64,000 bases of DNA from Galbibacter orientalis DSM 19592 (GTDB taxonomy: Bacteria; Bacteroidota; Bacteroidia; Flavobacteriales; Flavobacteriaceae). The position numbers and the translations under genes are program-made. Below, one piece after another: positions 1 to 7,717 of the stretch; the stretch's first letter is position 1, and the number at the start of each line of letters is the position of its first letter. The stretch covers positions 2,893,466 to 2,957,465 of the forward strand of contig NZ_JH651379.1 of NCBI RefSeq assembly GCF_000260115.1, read 5' to 3'. The notes below the pieces were generated by a model that searched no databases, was not told the DNA's origin, and saw only the letters and a program-made list of their open reading frames with translations.

Positions 1-1
1 A

Positions 2-796
2 GATGATTATCTAAATGATTTCTGGGCTTATGATATGGATGGAAATTACTGGTCGCAGAAAGCAGACTTTCCTGGGGTAGCAAGAAGTGCTGGGGTAGGA
101 TTTCAAATAGACGGAAAAGGATATATAGGTTCTGGTTATGATGGACTAGACGAATTAGGAGATTTCTATCAATACAATCCAACTACAAATACATGGAATG
201 CTATTGCAGATTTTCCAGGAACACACAGACGTAGCGCTACAGCTTTTAGTGTAGATGGATACGGATATTTTGGAACAGGTTTCGATGGAGATAACGACCG
301 TAAAGATTTTTGGAAATACGATCCTTCAACCGATACTTGGGTAGAGCTTGAAGGGTATGGAGGAAATAAAAAGAGAGCTGCTACAGCTTTTGTTATTGAT
401 GGAATTGTATACCTAGGAACCGGAGTTTCTAACGGGGTATATACAGACGACTTTTGGAAGTTTAATCCAGCTACAAATGAGTGGACAAAATTATTAGATT
501 TAGATGAAGAAGATAGTTACTCCGTTGTTAGAAGTAATGCCGTAAGTTTTACAATGAATGGTTATGGGTATGTAGTAAGCGGAGAACAAAATGGGGCAGT
601 TGCAAGTGCTTGGCAATACAATCCTCTAACAGATGTTTGGGAAGAAATGACAAGTTTTGAAGGTTCTTCTAGATTGGATGCTATTGGATTTTCAAATGGT
701 ACAAGAAGTTTTGTTGGATTAGGAAGAACGGGAAGTCTTTATTTAGACGATTTAGATGAGTTTTTTCCTGATATGGAATACGACGATGAAGATTAA
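2..796 (+). CDS. Kelch-repeat (galactose-oxidase-like) protein, 5' end outside the window
   Basis: The reading frame is open from base 2 to the stop at 796, and it continues upstream of the first visible ATG (35) with a residue pattern typical of a kelch blade (DDYLNDFWAYDMDG), so the gene starts outside the window. About five repeats of roughly 50 residues are visible, each with a GYxGxG(Y/F)DG turn followed by DFWKYDP-x-T-x-x-W. This is the classic kelch motif, which folds as a beta-propeller. The repeats are rich in Asp and aromatic residues. No catalytic residues are recognisable. Secretion or surface attachment is likely for such proteins in Flavobacteriaceae, but the N-terminus that would show it is missing. 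It is followed by a strong hairpin (831-861) and then by a DUF4907 gene and a two-component system on the same strand. Ligand and role are unknown. Confidence 0.85.
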   Translation, partial: DDYLNDFWAYDMDGNYWSQKADFPGVARSAGVGFQIDGKGYIGSGYDGLDELGDFYQYNPTTNTWNAIADFPGTHRRSATAFSVDGYGYFGTGFDGDNDRKDFWKYDPSTDTWVELEGYGGNKKRAATAFVIDGIVYLGTGVSNGVYTDDFWKFNPATNEWTKLLDLDEEDSYSVVRSNAVSFTMNGYGYVVSGEQNGAVASAWQYNPLTDVWEEMTSFEGSSRLDAIGFSNGTRSFVGLGRTGSLYLDDLDEFFPDMEYDDED

Positions 797-830
797 AGTG
801 AGAAAATTTCTTACTTGTTTGTTGAGTAGA

Positions 831-861
831 TTAAGAGGTGCGCTGGATCCGCACCTCTTAA
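831..861 (+). terminator. Strong hairpin after the kelch gene
   Basis: TTAAGAGGTGCG pairs with CGCACCTCTTAA across a loop of 7 bases, a 12-bp perfect stem. It starts 35 bp after the kelch stop codon and 24 bp before the next gene. The downstream run is AAATAAATTT rather than a clean T-tract, so it may be a terminator, a processing site or an attenuator between the kelch gene and the DUF4907 gene. Confidence 0.6.
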
Positions 862-884
862 AATAAATTTAAGAATTCTTTTAG

Positions 885-1208
885 ATGAGGTTAAATAAAA
901 CAAAAAGCTACTTGCTTATTATCAGTTCTTTAGTATTATTATCCGCGTTTTGGATTTTTAAGAAGGACGAATTACTCTCCGCAAAGGTTATAAAAGTTAA
1001 CAACGGATATGGTTATGAAGTATTATATAAAGAGAATGTTATAATAAAGCAAGAGTATATCCCAGCAATTAGTTATAGAAAAGTCTTTGTAAGTGAAGCA
1101 GATGCATGGAAGGTTGCTACGTTAGTAAAATATAAATTGAAACAGAGAGAAAAGCCAATTATAGCAATAAAAGACTTAGATAGTTTAGATGTTAATATAA
1201 ATAAATGA
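885..1208 (+). CDS. DUF4907 family small membrane-anchored protein
   Basis: This 107-residue protein has one N-terminal hydrophobic segment (residues ~8-26: SYLLIISSLVLLSAFWIF), which could be a membrane anchor or an uncleaved signal. It is followed by a compact domain with GYGYEVLYKENVIIKQEYIPA and a later SEADAWKVATLV segment. That pattern matches the DUF4907 family: a GYGY strand, then IxQxxIPA, then the EADAxKVAxLV helix. The function of the family is unknown. Its stop codon overlaps the start of the downstream histidine kinase by 4 bp (ATGA type), so the two are translationally coupled. This suggests a role linked to signalling by the LytS/LytTR pair, perhaps as an accessory or sensory partner; that link is inference only. 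Confidence 0.75.
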   Translation: MRLNKTKSYLLIISSLVLLSAFWIFKKDELLSAKVIKVNNGYGYEVLYKENVIIKQEYIPAISYRKVFVSEADAWKVATLVKYKLKQREKPIIAIKDLDSLDVNINK

Positions 1209-2296
1209 AAGCTCCGAAGAAATTAGTTAATGAAGTTTTACTACACTTTTTAGTGTGGCTTTGTTGGTTTGGTGTTATGTTATTTCAGTCGTATAGCAGA
1301 ACAGGTACTATAGATTTCACCTCCAATTTATCGCCTAGATTTTTCATTAATATTGTACTTTTTTACTTTAACTATTACTATTTAGTGCCCAAGCTTTTAT
1401 TGAAAAAAAAAATACTTCCATATTTATTTATTTCCCTAGCAATTATAGTGGTAGTAAACTATATTATGGAGTTAACATTACCTCCTGATTTATTATTTCA
1501 TCGGGAGGAAATTAAAGGATTGCCTCGACCTGAAGATTTTGCAAGAAGATTTCCTAGAGACGATTGGTTTAAATTTAAAATGTTTATTGGCCCTGCAATA
1601 GGTGGCGCATTTTATTTTGTTGTGGGAACAATTATACGAGTATATATTGAATGGAATAAAAATGAACGTATTCGGGAAAAGACAGAAAATGAGAAGATTA
1701 ATTCTGAACTTCAGTTTTTAAAAACGCAATTAAATCCTCACTTTTTGTTTAATTCTTTAAATGCAGTATATACGTTATCTATTAAAAAATCTCCAGATAC
1801 TCCGGAGGCCATTATAAGTCTTTCAGAATTAATGCGCTACATGATTTATGAGGCAAATAAGGAGGTGGTTTACTTGGAAAAAGAGCTGGAATACATTAAA
1901 AGTTATATTCAACTTCAAAGATTGAGATTGCCTAATGCAGAAGATGTTTATTTTAATATTTATGGCGATGATAAAGGGAAAACAATCAAACCTTTACTAT
2001 TCATTTCATTTATTGAAAATGCGTTTAAATACGGAACTGATTATACGGGAAATACATGGGTTAAAATAAATATTTCTATTCAGGAGGATAAGGTTCACTT
2101 GTTTGTAAAAAATAAAATAGGAATTATACAAAAATCCCCTGAAAGTTCGGGAATTGGATTGAAAAATATTCAGAATAGACTCAAATTATTATATCCTGAA
2201 ACGCATAAACTAGACATAGAAAACGACGGGAATTACTATACCATAAATTTAACGATACTAAATATTCAAAGTGATGAGGTGTATAATAATAGATGA
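1205..2296 (+). CDS. LytS/YehU-type sensor histidine kinase
   Basis: A 363-residue membrane histidine kinase of the His_kinase (PF06580) class. Four hydrophobic segments are visible in the first ~150 residues (around 10-30, 45-62, 72-90 and 128-150), then a short coiled linker. The phospho-acceptor region is LNPHFLFNSLNAVYTL (His near residue 180), and the ATPase domain shows the N-box FISFIENAFKYG and the G-box SGIGLKNIQNRL. There is no separate extracellular sensor domain, so the membrane segments or the partner DUF4907 protein may do the sensing. The start overlaps the DUF4907 stop by 4 bp, and the end overlaps the regulator gene by ~23 bp, which indicates one operon. The activating signal is unknown. 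Confidence 0.9.
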   Translation: MKAPKKLVNEVLLHFLVWLCWFGVMLFQSYSRTGTIDFTSNLSPRFFINIVLFYFNYYYLVPKLLLKKKILPYLFISLAIIVVVNYIMELTLPPDLLFHREEIKGLPRPEDFARRFPRDDWFKFKMFIGPAIGGAFYFVVGTIIRVYIEWNKNERIREKTENEKINSELQFLKTQLNPHFLFNSLNAVYTLSIKKSPDTPEAIISLSELMRYMIYEANKEVVYLEKELEYIKSYIQLQRLRLPNAEDVYFNIYGDDKGKTIKPLLFISFIENAFKYGTDYTGNTWVKINISIQEDKVHLFVKNKIGIIQKSPESSGIGLKNIQNRLKLLYPETHKLDIENDGNYYTINLTILNIQSDEVYNNR

Positions 2297-3002
2297 TGAG
2301 CCATTGGCAATAGATTTAATAAAAGAATATTGTAGCAAATTAGACTTTATTGATGTAGTAGGCATTTTTACTAATGCCTTAGACGCTATTGTTACCATTA
2401 AAGAGAAAAAAGTAGACTTGATATTTTCGGATATTGAAATGCCACAAATTAATGGAATCGATTTTATTAATTCTCTAGACAATAAGCCGCTGTTTATTTT
2501 TACCACTGCCTATTCACAATATGCTGTTGAAGGTTTTGAACTTAATGCAGTAGATTATTTAGTAAAACCTATTCCATACCACAGGTTTATAAAAGCTGTT
2601 TCGAGAGCAAAAGAAATTATTTCAAACAAAAATTCTACTATGATTACAAATGTATTTTCTTCCGCAGGAGAAAAAAAATTAGAAAACGATTATATTTTCA
2701 TTAAAGCCGATTACGAAAATGTGAAAGTTAATTTAGAAGAAATAAAATATATTCAAGGCCTGAAAGATTATTTAAAAGTTCATGTTGATGGGACTAATAA
2801 ACCTATTCTAACCTTGATGAGTTTTAAGGAGCTCTTATCAAAACTTCCAGAAAAGAATTTTGTACGTATTCATAGATCGTTTGTAATTAATGTACCTTTT
2901 GTGAAAACGATTCAGAAAAATAAAGTAGTTATTGATGATATACGGATTCCAATAGGAGAAAGCTATAAAGAGGAATTCTATAACCGATTAGGAATTAAAT
3001 AA
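2274..3002 (+). CDS. LytTR-family response regulator
   Basis: A receiver domain (residues ~1-120) has acidic residues at IIIDDEP, the phosphorylated Asp in LIFSDIEMP and the conserved Lys in YLVKPI. It is followed by a LytTR DNA-binding domain (~140-243) with the typical IKYIQGLKDYLKVHV and RIHRSFVIN signatures. The open frame begins with a GTG at 2271, but the ATG at 2274 (MRCIIIDDEP) fits the family N-terminus better and is used here. It overlaps the kinase gene by 23 bp, so the two are co-transcribed and translationally coupled. LytTR regulators in Bacteroidota usually control a small local gene set; the target here is not evident. Confidence 0.9.
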   Translation: MRCIIIDDEPLAIDLIKEYCSKLDFIDVVGIFTNALDAIVTIKEKKVDLIFSDIEMPQINGIDFINSLDNKPLFIFTTAYSQYAVEGFELNAVDYLVKPIPYHRFIKAVSRAKEIISNKNSTMITNVFSSAGEKKLENDYIFIKADYENVKVNLEEIKYIQGLKDYLKVHVDGTNKPILTLMSFKELLSKLPEKNFVRIHRSFVINVPFVKTIQKNKVVIDDIRIPIGESYKEEFYNRLGIK

Positions 3003-3011
3003 TAGCTAAAA

Positions 3012-3101
3012 ATGGATAGAAAGAAATTTTTAAAGTGAGGAGTACTAGGTCTTAGAACTCTTACTTTTCTTCTGGGAAGTTTATCTGCTTGCAGTGACTA
3101 A
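3012..3101 (+). pseudogene. Remnant of a signal-peptide-bearing gene (MDRKKFLK start)
   Basis: From the ATG at 3012 the frame reads MDRKKFLK, then an in-frame TGA at 3036, then GVLGLRTLTFLLGSLSACSD and a TAA at 3099. Reading through the TGA gives a charged N-terminus, a hydrophobic stretch and a lipobox-like LSAC. This is the usual shape of an exported flavobacterial protein beginning DRKxFLKxG (a Tat- or lipoprotein-like signal). The downstream coding part is missing. I read it as the decayed 5' end of a lost exported protein, possibly an enzyme of the type whose precursors start DRRxFLK. The identity of the lost protein cannot be told. Confidence 0.4.
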
Positions 3102-3155
3102 TGCTGAAAGAATTTTGAATTAGTGATCTGAACTAATTTTTGAGTATTTTGACTT

Positions 3156-3457
3156 ATTAAAATATCTAAACAAAATATTAATCAAATTAAGAAGCTTTTT
3201 AAGCAATACAAGGTCAAAACGTTTTTCGCTTCTGCCTCAGCGACTCGTAACGATTTTAAAGACGATTCTGATATTACTTTATTGTAGATTTTGAAGAAAC
3301 GGACTCTTTTAAATACACGAACTTATATTTTCAACTTAAAGAGAATTTAGAAAAATTATTTCAGCGACAAATTGATTTAATCGAAGAAAGAAATCCAAAG
3401 AATAATGGTAAAGCACTAGCCGCAATAACCTATAAGCAAACGGGCGGAAATCGCTAA
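3156..3457 (+). pseudogene. Broken MNT-type nucleotidyltransferase (minimal NTase)
   Basis: Two frames together spell a minimal nucleotidyltransferase. Frame one (from ~3156) gives NQIKKLFKQYKVKTFFASAS, then ATRNDFKDDSDI, which resembles the family's Y.V..l..FGS..R..F...SDID core. It hits TAG near 3279. After a shift, the next frame gives VDFEETDSFKYTNLYFQLKE, then NLEKLFQRQIDLIEERN, the family's C-terminal half with the Asp-rich strand and the RxIDLIEE motif, ending at 3457. There is no ATG at the front, the catalytic GSxxR is changed to ASASATR and the second catalytic Asp of SDID is lost (SDIT). So it is degraded by a frameshift, start loss and active-site decay. Such MNT proteins usually pair with a HEPN partner as a toxin-antitoxin unit; no partner remains here. 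Confidence 0.7.
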
Positions 3458-3495
3458 ACGAAATGATAGTACTTTTTATACAACCCCTCTTTAGT

Positions 3496-4764
3496 TTAAT
3501 TACCTACCGAGTGGGTAAATAACTTAGGATTAATTACCAGCATTGCCCAAGCCCAATTATTTGTATTGTCGTTTGGTCTACCTTCTTTTATTAAACTCAT
3601 ACTTTCCGAAGCAAACATATGAGAATATCCTACTTTTAAAGTAGCAAATTTCATAAGTTTATGAGTATATTGTAAATCTATTTCGGTACCCAAATAAGAA
3701 TCTGCATTATTAGCAAGGTCTCCATTAGCTCCAAAGTAATGTACCGAGGTTAATAGGTTTGATTTTTCTCCTGTTTTAAAAACTACTTTACCATAAACAT
3801 CATTTAAACCTGCGCTATTGGTATAATTTCCCACATAGAAATAATCCATAAATCCGTTAAAAGCATGGTTGGTTCCATATAAAGGGAAAAAGGAATTATT
3901 ATCTGCTCCTCCTTGGTCGGAGCCACTTAATAATTCAAATCCTAATGCGAATAAAGTATTTTGTGGTTTGTAGCTTCCTTCCAACATAAATTCATAAGCA
4001 TTTAAATCAACATTTAAAGGATATGCTTTTCCAAATTGATAGTAAAAGCTCCCCGACATATTTATAACGGAAATTGGAAATGTAAAATATGTACCTGCTG
4101 TTTGTGTGTAATAAACACCGTCGGCTTCATCATTGATATCAAATTTTTGAAATCCTGTATTTAAAAATAAAAAACTTGCAGAAGCGTTTTCTAAAGTCTT
4201 TTTAGCATATAAATACTGCATAGTTTTGTAAGTAAAAAAGCCAGGGACATTGTATGCTGTACCTTCGTTTTGCTGACTTGTTTGGCTAAATGCAAAGCCT
4301 GCATCTGCCATAAAAGATTCGTTATGGTATCTTATCAATGCAGCATCATGAAAACGACCTTGCATTGCCCAATCAAGTCCTCCAAAAATACGCTCATTAT
4401 CGTAAGCAATACTTTGGCGCCCTACTTTAGTCGACCAATTTTTATTTATATTCAATTCAGCCCAAGCCTGAAATAAAGAGAAAGAATCATTACCATCAAT
4501 AGGCAATATTTGTCTGGTATCTCCCCATGTGCTAACATCCTGCACACTAATCATAACAGCTAACAACTCAGATTTATAATCAATATTTAATCTCGATCGT
4601 TGGGCAACAAATGCAGCAGGGTCTGCATCATCGGGAAATAACGAACTATAACCATGTCGGTATTCAAAACGCGGACGAATATCGGCGGATACTTCTACTG
4701 TTTGACTTAAAATTAGATTAGAAAAGCAGAGCAAAACAATTAAGGTTGTAGTAATTTTTTTCAT
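3496..4764 (-). CDS. Alginate-export-family outer-membrane porin
   Basis: A 422-residue protein with a cleavable signal peptide (MKKITTTLIVLLCFSNLILS, cleavage before QTVEV). The mature chain has alternating polar/aromatic strands such as DIRPRFEYRHGYS and AFVAQRSRLNIDYKS, matching the alginate_exp (PF13372) beta-barrel family: an N-terminal RxRxE strand, an RQSIAYDNERIFG loop and an ending short of a classic C-terminal Phe. It sits at the edge of the nitrate island and is divergent from moeA, sharing the 4765-5107 spacer that contains the TACGTA motif. In this context it may be the outer-membrane entry route for nitrate or nitrite. That is inferred from position, since the family name reflects only one characterised member. 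The motif is ~300 bp from this start, so co-regulation is less certain than for moeA. Confidence 0.8.
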   Translation of the reverse strand: MKKITTTLIVLLCFSNLILSQTVEVSADIRPRFEYRHGYSSLFPDDADPAAFVAQRSRLNIDYKSELLAVMISVQDVSTWGDTRQILPIDGNDSFSLFQAWAELNINKNWSTKVGRQSIAYDNERIFGGLDWAMQGRFHDAALIRYHNESFMADAGFAFSQTSQQNEGTAYNVPGFFTYKTMQYLYAKKTLENASASFLFLNTGFQKFDINDEADGVYYTQTAGTYFTFPISVINMSGSFYYQFGKAYPLNVDLNAYEFMLEGSYKPQNTLFALGFELLSGSDQGGADNNSFFPLYGTNHAFNGFMDYFYVGNYTNSAGLNDVYGKVVFKTGEKSNLLTSVHYFGANGDLANNADSYLGTEIDLQYTHKLMKFATLKVGYSHMFASESMSLIKEGRPNDNTNNWAWAMLVINPKLFTHSVGN

Positions 4765-4791
4765 ACGATTAGATTTAATTTTTCAGTGTTT

Positions 4792-4896
4792 TAATCCCTC
4801 ATAGAGGGCTAGTTCCCCGACGCTCTGCGTCGAAATGAATTAAATTTGTTTCCTTTGAATACCTTGTGGGCTTGCCCCGAGGTAGTTACTTAATTA
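4792..4896 (+). repeat. Intergenic hairpin repeat, copy 1
   Basis: This copy begins with CCCTCATAGAGGG (5-bp palindromic arms), continues through CTCTGCGTCGAAATGAATTA, and ends in ACCTTGTGGGCTTGCCCCGA plus GGTAGTT, whose arms ACCT..GGGC/GCCC..AGGT can fold back. The middle part that reads CCTGTTCTGAGTTTACCGAA in other copies is missing here. It lies between the divergent porin and moeA genes. Confidence 0.75.
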
Positions 4897-5036
4897 AGCA
4901 AAGAGTCATACTTTGTAAAAACCTATGTTCTATTCAATTTATTTTGTTAAAACGATTATACTTCGGCTAAGTTTAGCACAGGTTTTGGTTATAATAAATC
5001 CTCTTATGAGGGTTTCAAAAAATGAATCTTAATCAA

Positions 5037-5084
5037 ATCTACGTATTTAAACTTAATTATTAAGTATAAATACGTAATTATTTT
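5037..5084. promoter_or_regulatory. Nitrate-regulon motif upstream of moeA
   Basis: TTAAGTATAAATACGTAATT (from 5060) followed by ATT lies 25 bp before the first ATG of moeA. The same 23-bp string with a single mismatch occurs 26 bp before narK. A second half-site, CTACGTATTTAA, sits just upstream (5038-5049). The core AGTATnAATACGT is nearly palindromic. Because it lies so near the start codon, it would overlap the core promoter or the transcription start, which fits a repressor or a promoter-embedded activator site. Confidence 0.65.
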
Positions 5085-5107
5085 ATAGTTGATTAAAAAT
5101 ATTCATT

Positions 5108-6304
5108 ATGTTTGTTACAGTTAAAGATAAAGAAATGATTTCTGTAAAGGAAGCTCTTGCGTTAATTCAAAATAATTCTATTTCGTTAGGAGTAGAGGAG
5201 GTAAGTGTATCAGAAGCATTAGACTCATATTTATCGGAGGCTGTGTTTTCCCCAATTAATTTACCTCCTTTTCGGCAATCGGCAATGGATGGTTTTGCAG
5301 TTCGATCTCATCAGGGAGGATTTTATACAATTAAAGAGGAAATTCAGGCTGGAGATTCAAAAGATATTAAATTGGAAGTAGGAGAAGGAGCTCGGATTTT
5401 TACAGGTGCACAAGTTCCAGATGACGCAGATAATGTTATTATGAAAGAGCATGTTTTGGAAAAAGAAGAGCAAATCTTTCTTCAGAAAAAAACAGAAAAA
5501 AATAATATTAGAATCCCTGGAGAATTAATAAAAAAGGGTGCGTTAGCATTGCCAAAAGGGACTTTATTAAACAGTGCAGCATTGGCTTTTTTAATTGGTT
5601 TAGGAATTGCTAAAGTAAAAATTAATAAAAAACCTAGTGTTGCAATTTTAATAACAGGAAATGAATTAGAATCTGCCGGTGAGAGTTTAACACGAGGGAA
5701 AATTTATGACAGTAATTCCATAATGTTAAAAATGCTATTAAAAAAAGCTGGAATAGAAAAAATTGCCTGTTATAACGTAAAAGATACCGAAGAGGATTCT
5801 GTTGAGGTGGTAAAGAAAGCAATAGAAAATTATGATCTGCTAATTGCATCTGGAGGTATTTCTGTGGGAGATTACGACTTAATGCGAAATGCTTTTCAAA
5901 CAAATGGTGTATGTGAGAAGTTTTATAAAATTAATCAGCGTCCAGGAAAACCTATTTATTTTGGAAAGAAAGAAAATACATTGGTATTTGGATTACCAGG
6001 AAATCCAGCCGCTTGTTTTATAAATTATCAAGTATATGTACTGCCTGCAATTCAATTAGCTCTTGGTAACGAATCTATTCTATTATTAAAAAAGGCAACC
6101 TTAGAAGAGGAATTATTAAACCCTACCAATAAGAGTTTGTTTTTGAGAGCTGAAGTAAGAGGGGGTTCAGTGAAAATAAGCGAGAATCAGAATTCTGCAA
6201 TGCTTCAAAGTTTGGTAGCTGCAAATGCCTTAGTATATATTCCAGAAACTATAAAAAAAATAGAAAAGGGAGAAGAAGTTCATTATCTAGAGATTCTTCA
6301 GTAA
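5108..6304 (+). CDS. moeA: Molybdopterin molybdenumtransferase MoeA
   Basis: A 398-residue MoeA, which inserts molybdate into adenylylated molybdopterin to make active Mo cofactor. The N-terminal domain has the PPFRQSAMDGFAV signature (residues ~55-67). The central MoCF-binding domain shows VAILITGNEL, GKIYDSNSIML and ASGGISVGDYD. The C-terminal part has RPGKPIYFG and VFGLPGNPAACFINY. Length is normal for the family (~390-410). The first ATG (5108) gives nine extra residues; the ATG at 5135 (MISVKEALALI) is an equally good start by homology. It opens a + strand set with moaE and moaC-moaB, 36 and 51 bp apart, probably one operon, and serves the molybdenum nitrate reductase on the opposite strand. 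The upstream TACGTA motif ties it to the nitrate genes. Confidence 0.95.
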   Translation: MFVTVKDKEMISVKEALALIQNNSISLGVEEVSVSEALDSYLSEAVFSPINLPPFRQSAMDGFAVRSHQGGFYTIKEEIQAGDSKDIKLEVGEGARIFTGAQVPDDADNVIMKEHVLEKEEQIFLQKKTEKNNIRIPGELIKKGALALPKGTLLNSAALAFLIGLGIAKVKINKKPSVAILITGNELESAGESLTRGKIYDSNSIMLKMLLKKAGIEKIACYNVKDTEEDSVEVVKKAIENYDLLIASGGISVGDYDLMRNAFQTNGVCEKFYKINQRPGKPIYFGKKENTLVFGLPGNPAACFINYQVYVLPAIQLALGNESILLLKKATLEEELLNPTNKSLFLRAEVRGGSVKISENQNSAMLQSLVAANALVYIPETIKKIEKGEEVHYLEILQ

Positions 6305-6340
6305 CTTTATAATCCGAATAGATTTTTACACGATTTTAAG

Positions 6341-6778
6341 ATGAAGAAAAAGAAAAATGTATTTATGGAAGGGGCTATTTTGCCAGACTTTATAGCTAAT
6401 TCTATTGCAAAACACCAGTCAAAACATTCTATTGGAGCTCATAATATTTTTTTGGGACAAGTGCGTGCAGATGTAATTGAAGGTAAAAAAGTAAGCGCTA
6501 TTGAATATACAACATACGAAAGTATGGCCGACGAAAAGTTATATGAAATTAGAGAGAAAGCCTTTGCAAAATTTAATTTAACATGTATGCATATTTATCA
6601 TAGTCTAGGAAAAGTAAATGCTGGAGAAATTTGTCTTTTTGTTTTTGTTTCTTCAGAACGTAGAAAAGAGGTTTATGAAGCAACAGAAGCTATAGTTAAT
6701 ATGATAAAAGAGGAAGTTCCCATTTTTGGCAAAGAAATTTTTGAAGATGAAACTCATCAATGGAAAGTGAATAGTTAG
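6341..6778 (+). CDS. moaE: Molybdopterin synthase catalytic subunit MoaE
   Basis: MoaE, 145 residues, is the large subunit of molybdopterin synthase, which with thiocarboxylated MoaD converts cyclic pyranopterin monophosphate into molybdopterin. The family signature is present: GAHNIFLGQVR (the FxGxVR strand), IEYTTYESMA, HSLGKVNAGEICLFVFVSS, and the C-terminal active-site stretch IKEEVPIFGKEIFED with two lysines at the expected places. The first ATG is used; a second at residue 9 (MEGAILPDF) would remove a Lys-rich tail. It is the middle gene of a moeA-moaE-moaCB run. The MoaD partner gene is not in this window and must be supplied from elsewhere in the genome. Confidence 0.93.
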   Translation: MKKKKNVFMEGAILPDFIANSIAKHQSKHSIGAHNIFLGQVRADVIEGKKVSAIEYTTYESMADEKLYEIREKAFAKFNLTCMHIYHSLGKVNAGEICLFVFVSSERRKEVYEATEAIVNMIKEEVPIFGKEIFEDETHQWKVNS

Positions 6779-6829
6779 TATTCTAAACATAAAATTAAAT
6801 ACACTTACCAAATACCCAAACTTTAGTAA

Positions 6830-7717
6830 ATGAAAGATATTTCCAACGAAATAAAAACAGCTTGTGTTTCTGTAGCAGAAATTAATATAGAGTTGCACGA
6901 AGAGTTGATTCCGTTATATACTAAAGAAGTTTTTGCTTCTATAAAAGGAGGGGTGCAACTGGCTGTAAAGAATGCATTTTCAATACTTCCAGAGGTTTAT
7001 CCAACTATAATAGATGCAATAGAAGTGTTAGATACTTTAGAAGGAACTTGTTTAAAGTTTACAGTAACAGTTAAGGCAATCCATAAAGATAATTTAGATT
7101 CGGAGGCTATGTTAGGTGCTTCTGTTGCTGCTATTATTCTTTCAAAAATGCTAGAAACGACTCATGCAGGAGTTGCCATTGGGGCGGTTAAAATTTTAAA
7201 AAGTAAGAGTGCATTACAAGGTTTTAAAAGGATGTTTCCTTCTAATTTAAAGGCGGCAGTAATTGTTTGTTCTGATACTATTTCTGAAGGAAAGAAAGAG
7301 GATAAAGCAGGGAAAGCTATAATAGAGAAGTTAAAAGAATCTTCTGTAAAAGTGTCTCATTATGAAGTGATTCCAGATGAAAAAGATAGTATTGCTGAAA
7401 AAGCTTTGGAGCTTTCTAAAACCAATAATTTATTAATTTATACTGGAGGAACTGGTCTGTCATTTAGGGATGTCACTCCAGAGGCGTTAGCACCACTTCT
7501 AGAGCGAAATATTCCTGGAATTGAAGAAGCTATTCGTAGTTATGGACAAGAGCGAATGCCTTTTGCAATGCTCTCAAGAAGCGTGGCTGGAACTATTGGA
7601 AATTGTTTAGTTTTAGCTTTGCCAGGCTCTACCAATGGAGCCCGAGAGTCTATGGATGCTATTTTTCCTCATGTATTGCATGTATTTAAAATTCTAAGAG
7701 GGCAATCGCATGATTAG
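6830..7717 (+). CDS. moaCB: MoaC-MoaB fusion protein with a divergent MoaC half
   Basis: A 295-residue two-domain protein. The C-terminal half (from about residue 140) is a sound MoaB/MogA-type domain: KAAVIVCSDTISEGKKEDKA, then IYTGGTGLSFRDVTPEAL, with the catalytic-site Asp/Glu region and LPGSTNGARESMDAIFPHV. The N-terminal half aligns to MoaC by SEAMLGASVAAIILSKML (family: (V/M)EAMxxASVAALTxYDM) and by KGG.Q.AVKNAFSILPEVYP. The hallmark CHPL is replaced by VYPT, and the D and K of the YDMxK segment are replaced (SKMLET). It also lacks the usual start with the GD(V/I) segment. So this MoaC may be inactive, or serve only as a scaffold. A normal MoaC and a MoaA would then have to be encoded elsewhere. 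It is probably co-transcribed with moeA and moaE. Confidence 0.85.
   Translation: MKDISNEIKTACVSVAEINIELHEELIPLYTKEVFASIKGGVQLAVKNAFSILPEVYPTIIDAIEVLDTLEGTCLKFTVTVKAIHKDNLDSEAMLGASVAAIILSKMLETTHAGVAIGAVKILKSKSALQGFKRMFPSNLKAAVIVCSDTISEGKKEDKAGKAIIEKLKESSVKVSHYEVIPDEKDSIAEKALELSKTNNLLIYTGGTGLSFRDVTPEALAPLLERNIPGIEEAIRSYGQERMPFAMLSRSVAGTIGNCLVLALPGSTNGARESMDAIFPHVLHVFKILRGQSHD

Noticed and set aside
797-866. Short frame from a GTG after the kelch gene (MRKFLTCLLSRLRG-like)
   Set aside because: It mainly encodes the hairpin and ends at once; nothing supports translation.
4765-5107. Molybdenum-cofactor riboswitch in front of moeA
   Set aside because: The spacer contains a repeat and the short TACGTA motif, which lies 25 bp before the ATG. 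I saw no multi-stem conserved structure of the Moco type.
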